Assembly (NCBI GenBank): GCA_900314555.1
Contig: OMVQ01000065.1
Coordinates: forward strand, 1 to 49,358
Source: an uncultured Eubacteriales bacterium
GTDB lineage: Bacteria; Bacillota; Clostridia; Lachnospirales; Lachnospiraceae
Direction: 5' to 3'
Length of the DNA: 49,358 nt
Shown: one piece after another, positions 9,376-17,952 of the stretch
How the letters are laid out: every line of letters starts with the position of its first letter
Numbering within the stretch: the first letter of the stretch is position 1
Program-made: the position numbers and the translations under genes
Notes under the pieces: model-generated
Databases searched by the model: none
The model's input: only the letters and a program-made list of their open reading frames with translations
Told to the model about the DNA's origin: nothing

Positions 9376-10560
9376 TTAGATAACCTCGCCATTACGATAT
9401 TTTGTAAGGCATTTCTGTATACGTTTAACAGGGTCAAGTAAGCCACTGATAGATGCATCATGATTTAATGTATCTATGATTAAAGCAATATATTTGCTCA
9501 TATCACAACTGATGTAATATGGCTTTGTTAATAATTCAGGAGTCTGATATGTTAAGTTAGTTGTAAGAACTCTGTCAATGATTCCTTTTTCATAAGCTTC
9601 ATCAAATTTCTCAAGACCATTTGTAAATAAACCAAATGTAGCAGCTACGAATACTCTGCGGGCTTTTCTTCTCTTAAGCTCTGTAGCAACATCTATCATA
9701 GATTCGCCTGAAGAAATCATATCATCGATAATGAATACATCTTTACCCTCTACGCTTGAACCAAGGAATTCATGAGCTACAATAGGGTTTCTTCCGTTTA
9801 CAACCTTACTGTAATCACGTCTCTTATAGAACATACCCATATCGATACCTAATACGTTAGCAAGGTATACGGCACGTCCCATACCACCTTCGTCAGGACT
9901 TATCATCATTAAATGGTCAGCATCAATCTGTAAATCTTTCTCATGACGTAAAAGACCTTTTACAAACTGGTATGCAGGCTGAACTGTTTCGAAACCTTTA
10001 AGAGGAATAGAGTTCTGAACTCTAGGATCGTGAGCATCGAATGTAATAATATTTTCAACACCCATACTTGTTAATTCCTGAAGAGCTAATGCACAGTCAA
10101 GTGATTCTCTTCCAGTACGTTTATGCTGTCTGCTTTCATATAAGAAAGGCATGATAACAGTAAGACGTCTGCCTTTACCTGCTACGGCTGCGATAATACG
10201 TTTAAGATCCTGATAATGGTCATCTGGTGACATATGATTCTCATAACCGCAAAGAGAATATTTAATGCTATAGTTAGTAACGTCCACCATAAGGTATAAA
10301 TCTTTACCTCTGACAGATTCGTTAATGCTACCCTTTGCCTCACCTGAACCAAATCTTGAAATCTTTGCATCAATAAGATAAGAATCTTTCTGATAACCTG
10401 AAAAAGCGATTGTGTTCTTGTGCTCGTGTTCTCTGTCGTTTCTCCATGCTGAAATATAAGCATCGACCTTTTTACCAATTGGTTCACAGCTATTTAAAGC
10501 TATAATCCCAAGAGGACCGACAGGGATAGTTGTTGCGAAATTGTTTTCATCTGCTGACAT
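9376..10560 (-). CDS. prs: Ribose-phosphate pyrophosphokinase
   Basis: This 394-residue cytoplasmic enzyme makes PRPP from ribose 5-phosphate and ATP for nucleotide, His, Trp and NAD synthesis. The PRPP-binding loop DDMISSG and the FDAHDPR segment are recognisable. It is longer than the classical PrsA of about 315 residues, with extra N-terminal sequence, a form I associate with clostridia. The ATG at 10560 is chosen over an upstream start because GGAGG lies 6-7 nt before it. It has its own promoter, so it need not depend on dnaC. PRPP is also the co-substrate of pncB elsewhere in this window. Confidence 0.9.
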   Translation of the reverse strand: MSADENNFATTIPVGPLGIIALNSCEPIGKKVDAYISAWRNDREHEHKNTIAFSGYQKDSYLIDAKISRFGSGEAKGSINESVRGKDLYLMVDVTNYSIKYSLCGYENHMSPDDHYQDLKRIIAAVAGKGRRLTVIMPFLYESRQHKRTGRESLDCALALQELTSMGVENIITFDAHDPRVQNSIPLKGFETVQPAYQFVKGLLRHEKDLQIDADHLMMISPDEGGMGRAVYLANVLGIDMGMFYKRRDYSKVVNGRNPIVAHEFLGSSVEGKDVFIIDDMISSGESMIDVATELKRRKARRVFVAATFGLFTNGLEKFDEAYEKGIIDRVLTTNLTYQTPELLTKPYYISCDMSKYIALIIDTLNHDASISGLLDPVKRIQKCLTKYRNGEVI

Positions 10561-10601
10561 AATCAAACCTCCGTTGTGTTTTCTGTGATAATCCACATAA
10601 T

Positions 10602-10630
10602 TTTATAACATTATGAATTGTTATAGTCAA
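10602..10630 (-). promoter_or_regulatory. Promoter of prs
   Basis: On the minus strand TTGACT (10625-10630) and TATAAA (10602-10607) are exactly 17 bp apart, about 40 bp upstream of the prs start. A single DnaA-like 9-mer with one mismatch (TAATCCACA on the plus strand, about 10590) lies in the leader. Confidence 0.75.
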
Positions 10631-10662
10631 GTTAATTAGTTAAAAAATATTGGTATAATCTC

Positions 10663-11682
10663 TCAATTAGAGTTTTTTACCTTACGGTTGTGTCTCAAAT
10701 CATCACCGTAAATCTTCATAAATGTATATTCCTTTGCAAGCCTTGATGTAAGCCTTTCGGAATAACGTTCCATAAGTTCAGGGAGACCAAGATTTGTTGA
10801 AATAATGGTCGATTTTTTATTAATTAGTCTTTCATTTATCTTATTAAATAATGCAGAATTAGTAAAAGAATTAGATAATTCTGTTCCTAAATCATCGATA
10901 ATCAGTAAATCACAATCAGTAATCTGCTGTGATTTGTTCTTTGCATCAATATCAGATTTATCAAAGCCTGCACTTGATAATATGTCAAACAATCCAATGG
11001 CAGACAGATATATAACTGATATACTCTGGTCTAAAAGTTCTCTTGCAATACAGTTCGTAAGATAAGTTTTACCGACTCCGGTCTTACCGAAGAACAAAAG
11101 GTTACTGTATTTCCGGTCAGGAGAAGAGAAGTTGTCTACGAAATTATGACATATCTTTAAGACAGTATTCATATTGTCCTTAGGGGACTTTCCTGTTACT
11201 GAATCTATATCATTGTCATTGAAATAATCGAGATTAAAGTTATCGAAGTTCTCGCTTTTAAGAACCTCACGAATATTTGACTGGTTGTATAATATTTCAA
11301 TCTCAGCTTTCTTGAAACAATGACATTTCTTATTATCTATATATCCTGTATCTTTACAATCATTACAACGATAATGCATATCGAGATAATCAGGTTTAAG
11401 ACCATTTTCAATAAGAAGTTTCTTTCGTTCTTCTTTGAGTAAAGTTAATTTCTTCTTAAATTCCTCTATAGGCTTATTGTTATCTTCAGGAGAATTATTA
11501 CTTAAAAGCATTGCCTTGGTTGTGGCAAGAGAGAGAGAGGAAATCTCATCATTAATCTCTTTGATACGTGGAATCTGGCTGTAGACAGTTGCGATTTTTT
11601 CGTTCTGAAGCCTCTTATTCTCTAATTGTATTCTATTATATGAGCGAACTATCTCGTCATACTGCATATTTGTAAGTGACAT
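10663..11682 (-). CDS. dnaC: DnaC/DnaI-type replicative helicase loader ATPase
   Basis: This 339-residue AAA+ ATPase would load the replicative helicase with DnaD. It has an N-terminal helical helicase-binding region, a cysteine cluster (Cys106, 109, 120, 122) that probably binds zinc, Walker A GKTGVGKT at 199-206 and Walker B LLIIDD ending at 262-263. The start at 11682 is used because GGAGG lies just before it and inside the longer alternative frame. It follows dnaD in the same direction, with only a large perfect hairpin between. DnaI is the equivalent Bacillus name. Confidence 0.88.
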   Translation of the reverse strand: MSLTNMQYDEIVRSYNRIQLENKRLQNEKIATVYSQIPRIKEINDEISSLSLATTKAMLLSNNSPEDNNKPIEEFKKKLTLLKEERKKLLIENGLKPDYLDMHYRCNDCKDTGYIDNKKCHCFKKAEIEILYNQSNIREVLKSENFDNFNLDYFNDNDIDSVTGKSPKDNMNTVLKICHNFVDNFSSPDRKYSNLLFFGKTGVGKTYLTNCIARELLDQSISVIYLSAIGLFDILSSAGFDKSDIDAKNKSQQITDCDLLIIDDLGTELSNSFTNSALFNKINERLINKKSTIISTNLGLPELMERYSERLTSRLAKEYTFMKIYGDDLRHNRKVKNSN

Positions 11683-11738
11683 TATATCCTCCATTGTTAT
11701 GTGGTCTTAAGAAATCTAATATATCGGGACAAGCCATT

Positions 11739-11782
11739 AATTCTCAAAATATACTATGCAAGCATAGTATATTTTGAGAATT
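11739..11782. other. Perfect 21-bp inverted repeat between dnaD and dnaC
   Basis: Bases 11739-11759 and 11762-11782 are perfect reverse complements with a 2-nt centre (AATTCTCAAA at one end, TTTGAGAATT at the other). It lies between the dnaD stop and the dnaC start, so it is transcribed in the dnaD-dnaC message. The T run expected of a terminator is missing on both sides. It could be a partial terminator, an RNA-processing site or a protein-binding palindrome. Confidence 0.9.
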
Positions 11783-11794
11783 TTGACCCTGGCA

Positions 11795-13219
11795 TCATAC
11801 GTTATTAAGTAATTCTTTCTCTAAAGATTCGTAGTTATATGTTCTCTGGTTAAAATTATTAAATGAATTCTTAGGTTTGGCAGAAGTCTCATTATTATCA
11901 GTCTGATTCTTCTTATAAGCAGCCTTGTTCTTCTGGTGTTCACCATCTAATACCTTGACATCACTAAGAGTACGGATGCCTTTTTCTTTCCATTTAGTAA
12001 GAATGGAATCGGCATATTCGAAGCTTGGCTGGTGAATTGTATTCATAGTACGATTGCAGGCATCTAATACAATATCCATAGGGAAACCATATGAATCTGT
12101 CCATTTTACAATAAGCGCTTTTTCGCCTGCTCCCGGATTACGTCCGCTTATTCCAAATGCCTTAAGCACAGGATAGCATCTTGAACTGTATAATTCCGTA
12201 CTTGCCTTAGCTTTATCAACCGTATCAATTCCCTCATTTGCCCAGGAAATAGCAGTTTTCTCTATGTAACGCATCTGCCTGTGGTTATTAGAAATAGCAT
12301 ATTCAAGCAGATATACAATGAGGTCTGAATCAAAACCAAGTACATCATAGAAGAATAACAAAGTATTTACATCGGATGCACTAAGAGTTTTACCGAGAAG
12401 TTTCTGTGCAATATACATAAATTCGACAACTTCACTTTTCTCATTAAATGAGCTGATTTCGTTAGCTGTATACACTTTCTTAGTGAAATCAGGCTGTGCC
12501 ATATTAAATGATTTGAGGGTGGCAGAAGCCTTGTCTGAAGAAATGCCATTAGGTGACATATTGTCAGTATTCATATTATCAGTAGCTATATTATTGCTCA
12601 TATAACTATCAGGCATTTTATTAACCATATGGTTAATCGTTACTTCGTTATTCATATGATTAGCAGACATTTCACTACTTATATGATTGCCAGCTAAATC
12701 ATTATCCATATAATTATTCGACAAATCATTATTTATATGATTGCCGGTTAAATCATTATCCATATGCTTGTTCGACATTTCACTATTTATACGATTACCT
12801 GTTAATTCGTTATTTCTATGATTATCAGTCATTTCATTATGTATATGAGCTACCGGCTGTGACTTAGGTGCTGCAAATGTCGAAATCTCAATGTTTGAGC
12901 CGTCAGTAGTCGTGTAATCCGTAATAAGTGGTTTCATCTTAATATTTGTAAGCATCTTATTAGAATCAAATTTAAGGTCAAGGAGACCAATCTGTTCCCA
13001 GTATCTAAGGGCGCGAACAACATCTTTCTCTGTGTGATTAAAGATGTCTGCGATATGGCATATCGAAATATCCATATCTGGAGAAGACAAAGCTCTTAGT
13101 AAATATAAATAAATTTTCACAAACTCTCCGTTAGCATTTGGCATATACTCATCTAAGAAATAATTAGACACTATGGTTGCCATAGTCTGTGAGCTGCCTT
13201 CTAATTTAATCGTACCCAT
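11795..13219 (-). CDS. dnaD: DnaD-domain replication initiation protein with internal 9-residue repeats
   Basis: This 474-residue protein has an N-terminal winged-helix-like region (about 15-100), a repetitive low-complexity insert (128-217), a DnaD/DnaB_2 domain (about 257-340) and a second one (about 348-425) ending near SILTKWKEKGI, with the YxxxIxxxW-type signature. It would act in helicase loading with the adjacent DnaC/DnaI protein. The insert makes it twice the length of Bacillus DnaD. An AAAGG lies upstream of the ATG. An extended -10 promoter and a DnaA-box cluster lie upstream. Confidence 0.88.
   Translation of the reverse strand: MGTIKLEGSSQTMATIVSNYFLDEYMPNANGEFVKIYLYLLRALSSPDMDISICHIADIFNHTEKDVVRALRYWEQIGLLDLKFDSNKMLTNIKMKPLITDYTTTDGSNIEISTFAAPKSQPVAHIHNEMTDNHRNNELTGNRINSEMSNKHMDNDLTGNHINNDLSNNYMDNDLAGNHISSEMSANHMNNEVTINHMVNKMPDSYMSNNIATDNMNTDNMSPNGISSDKASATLKSFNMAQPDFTKKVYTANEISSFNEKSEVVEFMYIAQKLLGKTLSASDVNTLLFFYDVLGFDSDLIVYLLEYAISNNHRQMRYIEKTAISWANEGIDTVDKAKASTELYSSRCYPVLKAFGISGRNPGAGEKALIVKWTDSYGFPMDIVLDACNRTMNTIHQPSFEYADSILTKWKEKGIRTLSDVKVLDGEHQKNKAAYKKNQTDNNETSAKPKNSFNNFNQRTYNYESLEKELLNNV
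12569..12838 (-). repeat. Ten 27-bp (9-residue) repeats inside dnaD
   Basis: Residues 128-217 of DnaD are ten consecutive 9-residue units resembling NDLTGNHIN, with Asn/Ser at position 1, an acidic or polar residue at 2, a hydrophobic residue at 3, and Asn/His-Met/Ile near the end. The unit is 27 bp, so copy number can vary without frameshift. It separates the N-terminal and DnaD domains and looks like a flexible linker. Confidence 0.85.
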
Positions 13220-13280
13220 TTCTGTATCAATACCTTTCGCACTGTAAATATTTCAAATAAATAACTTTCTTTGAGTAGTC

Positions 13281-13286
13281 ATTATA
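13281..13286 (-). promoter_or_regulatory. Extended -10 promoter of dnaD-dnaC
   Basis: On the minus strand TGC precedes TATAAT (plus-strand ATTATA at 13281-13286), giving an extended -10 about 60 bp before dnaD. A good -35 is not visible; upstream is a T-rich tract. Confidence 0.55.
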
Positions 13287-13354
13287 GCACAAAAAAAAGA
13301 AAATGAATACACCTATTTTTGCTACAACCCTTGAAAATAAAGGGATTGAGGCAA

Positions 13355-13523
13355 TGTGGATAATGTGGACAATGTGGACAAGACATAAAAAATAATATCG
13401 AAAATTGTTACATTCCGTAAAATACAAGCAAATCAATGTGGTTTACATAATTACCAAAAAATAAAGAAATCCACATTTTTATCATGGAGTTTTTCACAAT
13501 AAAAATGTGGATAATGTGGATAA
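13355..13523. promoter_or_regulatory. Cluster of DnaA boxes between dnaD and murC
   Basis: TGTGGATAA is the complement of the consensus DnaA box TTATCCACA. It occurs at 13355-13363, followed without a gap by TGTGGACAA at 13364-13372 and 13373-13381, and again as two abutting perfect copies at 13506-13514 and 13515-13523, touching the murC stop. All five have one orientation. The 124 bp between the arrays is AT-rich and has weaker matches (for example near 13437 and 13470). The cluster fills the 304-bp dnaD-murC gap. It may bind DnaA to control dnaD-dnaC, to titrate DnaA, or as part of an origin; the first two are more likely because dnaA and dnaN are not here. Confidence 0.75.
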
Positions 13524-14957
13524 CTATTTCTCAACCAGATTTTCGCCGATTAATACAACATCTCCGGCACCCATAGTTATCAACAAATCACCGTTGATAC
13601 AATTTTTTGATAAAAATTTTTCAATTTCTTCAAAAGTTGGGAAATAATATACTTCTTTACCTAATTTTTCTATCTCTGCACGTAATGTATCAGAGCTTAT
13701 TCCGAGGTCATCTGTCTCTCTTGCAGGATATATTTTAGCTAAGACAACTTTATCAGCAAGTGTTAAGGCTTTAGCGAATTTATCCATAAGAGCCTTTGTA
13801 CGTGTATATGTATGTGGCTGGAATACACACCAGAGAGTTTTATGAGGATAGTTTCTGGCTGCTGTTAATGTAGCTTCTATCTCATCAGGATGATGTGCAT
13901 AATCGTCAACTACAGTTACACCATTAAATGTTCCTTTATATTGGAAACGTCTGTCTGTACCTGAATAGTTATTAAGACCTTTTACGATGAATTCAACAGG
14001 TACTTTTATAGATGAAGCGGTTGCAAATGCAGCCAATGCGTTCAGGATATTGTGTTCACCCGGAACTTTTAAGTCTATATGTGCAATTGTTTCTGTGCCT
14101 GATAATGAGCAACAGCCACCCTCACATTTAACTACACGTTTGACAACATCAAATGATGCACAGGCAAAATCATTGTAAACAATATTTTCAGCAGAAAAAT
14201 CACTGGTATTTTTATCAAGACCAAATGTTATGTAACGACATTTGAGGTCATTAGTAAAGTAACTTAGATTATCAATGGCACTGTTTATTATTAATGTTCC
14301 GTTTTCGTCTAATTTATCAGCAAATATCTTGAAACTGTTGCGGATATCATCAATGTCTTTGAAGAAGTCAAGATGGTCCTCACGCACGTTAAGGATTACA
14401 TTTACATTTGAAATAAGTGATAAGAAGCTGTTAGTATATTCACAGGCTTCAGTAACTAAATAATCTGAATGGCCTACACGTAAGTTACCACCGATAGTTT
14501 TTAACATTCCGCCTACTAATATAGTAGGGTCACATTCGTATGCAAGCAATATTTCAGATAACATAGAAGTAGTAGTAGTCTTACCATGAGTTCCTGCAAC
14601 GGAAATAGCTGTTTTATATTGCGCCATTATATGTCCTAATAAGACTGCACGCGTTACACTTGTGATGCCTTTATCTCTTGCAGCAACTAACTCAGGATTA
14701 TCCTGTTTAACTGCGGCTGTGTATACAAGATAAGAGATATCATCTGTTATATTCTCATAATTATGTCCATAGTGAATAGTTGCACCAAGTGAAGTAAGAC
14801 GGTCAGTTACGGCTGATTCCTTAGAATCAGAACCGGAAACAGTGTATCCGTTATCAAGTAGAATTTCAGCTAATCCACTCATACTTATACCGCCAATGCC
14901 GACGAAATGAACGTGACAAGGCTGTTTCATTATATTTTCTATATCTAGATTTTTCAT
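13524..14957 (-). CDS. murC: UDP-N-acetylmuramate--L-alanine ligase
   Basis: This 477-residue cytoplasmic Mur ligase adds L-alanine to UDP-MurNAc in peptidoglycan precursor synthesis. The nucleotide-binding VGIGGISMSG near residues 19-28, the ATP loop GTHGKTTTT and the later HPDEIEATL segment identify MurC. The start at 14957 lies 9-10 nt after the AGAGG of hairpin cassette C, so translation starts from a cassette-derived ribosome binding site. The DUF1846 gene lies upstream on the same strand. Confidence 0.95.
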   Translation of the reverse strand: MKNLDIENIMKQPCHVHFVGIGGISMSGLAEILLDNGYTVSGSDSKESAVTDRLTSLGATIHYGHNYENITDDISYLVYTAAVKQDNPELVAARDKGITSVTRAVLLGHIMAQYKTAISVAGTHGKTTTTSMLSEILLAYECDPTILVGGMLKTIGGNLRVGHSDYLVTEACEYTNSFLSLISNVNVILNVREDHLDFFKDIDDIRNSFKIFADKLDENGTLIINSAIDNLSYFTNDLKCRYITFGLDKNTSDFSAENIVYNDFACASFDVVKRVVKCEGGCCSLSGTETIAHIDLKVPGEHNILNALAAFATASSIKVPVEFIVKGLNNYSGTDRRFQYKGTFNGVTVVDDYAHHPDEIEATLTAARNYPHKTLWCVFQPHTYTRTKALMDKFAKALTLADKVVLAKIYPARETDDLGISSDTLRAEIEKLGKEVYYFPTFEEIEKFLSKNCINGDLLITMGAGDVVLIGENLVEK

Positions 14958-15120
14958 ACTAATCCTCTTTTCTGAGCGACTTGCTTAGAAGAGGCGATGA
15001 GAAATTTGCGTAGGCGGTTTCTCATCTGCCATAAAAGCCATTTGCTTTCGCTCCGAAACAAATAGCTGGGTGAAAAATAATCGCATCAGCATTATTTTTC
15101 ACACTATCCTCTTTTCTGAT
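14958..15120 (-). repeat. Hairpin-array cassette copy C, before murC
   Basis: Read on the minus strand it starts with TCAGAAAAGAGGAT and ends with the same sequence next to the murC ATG (plus-strand copies 15103-15119 and 14958-14975, one base different in length). After the first repeat come GTGTGAAAAATAA...TTATTTTTCAC, the same stem-loop as copy D, then GCTATTTG/CAAATGGC extended by TTTCG/CGAAA, then GATGAGAAA/TTTCTCATC, then CCTCTT, which can pair with the AAGAGG of the ribosome binding site. It links the two subfamilies, having the first hairpin of D/E and the rest of B. Confidence 0.8.
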
Positions 15121-15125
15121 AAATA

Positions 15126-16595
15126 TTATATTTTTTTCTCAAACACAGGATCACTTGTAAGGCGTACCCCTAACTTCTTAAATGTCTTTTTATCGACATC
15201 TGAAAGCATTACTGTTGTATGGACATCAAGTCCCTGAAGGGCTGGAAGTTGTTCCATTGCTAGCTTGGCATTGTTATCTGAAGTAGCACTCATTGCAAGG
15301 GCAATCAGAACCTCATCAGTATGAAGTCTTGGGTTTTTGCTTGACAGATAATCAACTTTCAAATGCTGGATAGGACCTATGGCTTCCGGTGAAATAATAG
15401 GTGTCTCATGGTCGATTCCTGCAATAGTCTTAAGTGCATTTAATAATAATGCAGCAGATGGACCTAATAAATCAGAAGTCTTACCTGTAATAATTCTGCC
15501 ATCATCTAATTCCATAGCAGCAGCGGCTACACCTAATTTCTCAGATAATTCTCTTGCGGCAACTGCAACTTTTCTGTCATGTGTGCTGATATTTGCCTGA
15601 TTCATTATAAGTTCAATCTTCTGGACTTCATGCTCAGTACCATTTTCAGTAACAAGCTTATTAAGACTCTCATAATATCTTCTTATTATCTCCATATTAG
15701 ATGCCTGACGGCAGACTTCATCATCAATAATACAGTTACCTGCCATATTAACGCCCATATCTGTAGGTGATTTGTATGGGTTTTCACCATAAATCTTTTC
15801 AAATATTGCATTTAGAACAGGGAAAATATCCACATCTCGGTTGTAGTTAACGGTTGTTTCACCATATGCCTCTAAATGGAATGGGTCAATCATATTTACA
15901 TCATCTAAGTCAGCAGTTGCTGCTTCATATGCAAGATTTACAGGGTGCTTAAGAGGAATATTCCATATAGGGAATGTCTCATATTTAGCATAGCCTGCTT
16001 TAATTCCACGTTTGTTATCATGATATAACTGAGAAAGGCATGTAGCCATCTTTCCACTTCCGGGACCAGGTGCGGTAATAACTACTAATGGTCTTGTTGT
16101 CTCTATATAATCATTTTTACCGTAGCCTTCATCACTTACAATAAAAGGTATATTAGATGGGTAACCCTCTATTGAATAATGAAGATATACTTTGACATTC
16201 ATCTTCTCTAACTTAGCCTTAAATGCATCTGTTGCCTTATGGCTCTCATAATGTGTAATTACAACACTTCCGACATATAATCCGCGTGAAGTAAATGCAT
16301 CCATAAGACGTAAAACGTCCTCATCATAAGTTATTCCGATGTCAGCACGAACTTTGTTACGTTCGATATCTGCGGCACTTATAACGATTACTATTTCTGC
16401 CTGATCAGAAAGCTGCATTAACATTTTTAATTTACTGTCAGGTTCGAAGCCCGGTAATACGCGGGATGCGTGGTAATCATCAAAAAGCTTGCCACCAAAC
16501 TCTAAGTATAATTTGTCACCGAACTTGCTTATTCTCTCTTTAATGTGTTCGGATTGCATTTTAAGATATTTGTCATTATCAAAACCGATTTTCAT
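15126..16595 (-). CDS. DUF1846 family protein
   Basis: This 489-residue protein matches the DUF1846 family of Firmicutes in length and opening (MKIGFDNDKYLKMQ). It contains a glycine-rich APGPGSGKMA stretch resembling a nucleotide-binding loop. The family is structurally characterised but its biochemical role is not settled, to my knowledge. GGAGG lies just before the ATG. It sits upstream of murC in the same direction, separated by cassette C. The 348-bp gap before it (16596-16943) holds a poorly defined minus-strand promoter region and the murI promoter, and no gene. Confidence 0.85.
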   Translation of the reverse strand: MKIGFDNDKYLKMQSEHIKERISKFGDKLYLEFGGKLFDDYHASRVLPGFEPDSKLKMLMQLSDQAEIVIVISAADIERNKVRADIGITYDEDVLRLMDAFTSRGLYVGSVVITHYESHKATDAFKAKLEKMNVKVYLHYSIEGYPSNIPFIVSDEGYGKNDYIETTRPLVVITAPGPGSGKMATCLSQLYHDNKRGIKAGYAKYETFPIWNIPLKHPVNLAYEAATADLDDVNMIDPFHLEAYGETTVNYNRDVDIFPVLNAIFEKIYGENPYKSPTDMGVNMAGNCIIDDEVCRQASNMEIIRRYYESLNKLVTENGTEHEVQKIELIMNQANISTHDRKVAVAARELSEKLGVAAAAMELDDGRIITGKTSDLLGPSAALLLNALKTIAGIDHETPIISPEAIGPIQHLKVDYLSSKNPRLHTDEVLIALAMSATSDNNAKLAMEQLPALQGLDVHTTVMLSDVDKKTFKKLGVRLTSDPVFEKKI

Positions 16596-16791
16596 TGGTT
16601 CCTCCGTTCTAAAGTTTTACTTTTCCTTACATTTATTAGTTTTGTATTATATGATGCTACACAATATTATAATAGTGGTAGAGTATGGAAATGTATACAG
16701 TGCATAATCCATAGAACCTCTTAGTATCTGTATCATTATATTATCGAACTATATATATTGTAAATAATAAGTAAGTAAAATTCAAGTCTGC

Positions 16792-16820
16792 TTTTCAAAT
16801 AATAAAATGTCTGCTATAAT
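16792..16820 (+). promoter_or_regulatory. Promoter of murI
   Basis: An extended -10 (TGC then TATAAT at 16815-16820) has a weak -35 TTTTCA (16792-16797) at 17 bp. It lies in the gap diverging from the DUF1846 gene. Confidence 0.6.
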
Positions 16821-16943
16821 GAGGCAATATAAGATGATGCAGATGGTGCAGATATTATGTAAAATGTTTTGTAATTTTAAATATTTGCCCGGACATCATT
16901 AATATATTTATATGTACAGGGAAATGTGCAGAAATGAGGAGAA

Positions 16944-17786
16944 ATGGAAACATCAGTTGATAATAATGAAAATTCACTAGCACCTGTCGGTGTATTTGAT
17001 TCAGGTATAGGCGGTCTTACTGTTGCAAGAGAGATTATGCGACAACTGCCAAATGAGAAAATAGTATATTTCGGTGATACTGCGAGAGTTCCATATGGTT
17101 CGAAATCTAAGAGTAATATTATTAAATATTCAAGACAGATAGTAAGATTTCTAAGAACAAAAGGCGTAAAAGCTATTGTCGTGGCATGTAATACTGCAAG
17201 TGCGATGGCATTAGATGAGATAGAGAAAGAATTAGATATTCCAATTATTGGTGTGGTTAAGCCGGGTGCAAAGGTAGCTGTTGAGAAAACAGTTAACAAA
17301 CGCATTGGAATAATTGCAACAGAGGCTACAATCAGCAGTGGAATTTATACAGATACGATAAATGAACGTGATAATGACATTACAGTTGTGACAAAGGCAT
17401 GTCCGTTATTCGTTCCTTTGGTAGAGGAGGGCTGGATTAAAGACCCTATTACTTATGAAGTGGCAAGAAGATACCTTGCTGAACTTCAGGATAAGGATAT
17501 AGATACACTGGTACTTGGCTGTACGCATTACCCTCTTCTTAGAAATACAATTGGCGAGATTATGGGCGATAAGGTAACACTTGTTAATCCGGCGTATGAG
17601 ACAGCGATAAGTTTAAGAACTCTTCTAGAAGAGAAGAATTTAGCAGCAGGCAACGAACACAGATATACAGGTGGAATGTATGACTTCTATGTAAGTGATA
17701 CTGCGGATAAGTTTAAGAATTTTGCAAATTCGATATTGCCATTTCATATAGATAATATTACACAGATAAATATAGAAGAATATTAA
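16944..17786 (+). CDS. murI: Glutamate racemase
   Basis: This 280-residue cytoplasmic enzyme interconverts L- and D-glutamate for peptidoglycan. The opening FDSGIGGLTV, the first catalytic cysteine in ACNTAS and the second in GCTHYPLL are all present. GAGGAG lies just before the ATG. It lies near murC, though on the opposite strand, with a 12-bp inverted repeat shortly downstream. Confidence 0.94.
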   Translation: METSVDNNENSLAPVGVFDSGIGGLTVAREIMRQLPNEKIVYFGDTARVPYGSKSKSNIIKYSRQIVRFLRTKGVKAIVVACNTASAMALDEIEKELDIPIIGVVKPGAKVAVEKTVNKRIGIIATEATISSGIYTDTINERDNDITVVTKACPLFVPLVEEGWIKDPITYEVARRYLAELQDKDIDTLVLGCTHYPLLRNTIGEIMGDKVTLVNPAYETAISLRTLLEEKNLAAGNEHRYTGGMYDFYVSDTADKFKNFANSILPFHIDNITQINIEEY

Positions 17787-17815
17787 AGAATATTAATACA
17801 CTGATTTCTAAATAA

Positions 17816-17846
17816 CCATAAAATAATCTAACATATTATTTTATGG
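17816..17846. other. Perfect 12-bp inverted repeat after murI
   Basis: CCATAAAATAAT (17816-17827) is exactly complementary to ATTATTTTATGG (17835-17846) with a 7-nt loop. No T run follows. It could be a weak terminator of murI or an operator for the DUF1934 gene. Confidence 0.6.
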
Positions 17847-17952
17847 ATTATATACGACAAAATATTTAGCGTTATTAGTCAGGTTATTTATGAAATTGTA
17901 TAGGGACACTTTATAAAAAGAAAAAAAGAAAATCAGAAAGGTTCGGTATAAT

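Noticed and set aside
13227..13436. 69-residue minus-strand frame upstream of dnaD
   Set aside because: It covers the promoter and DnaA boxes of dnaD and has no ribosome binding site or family.
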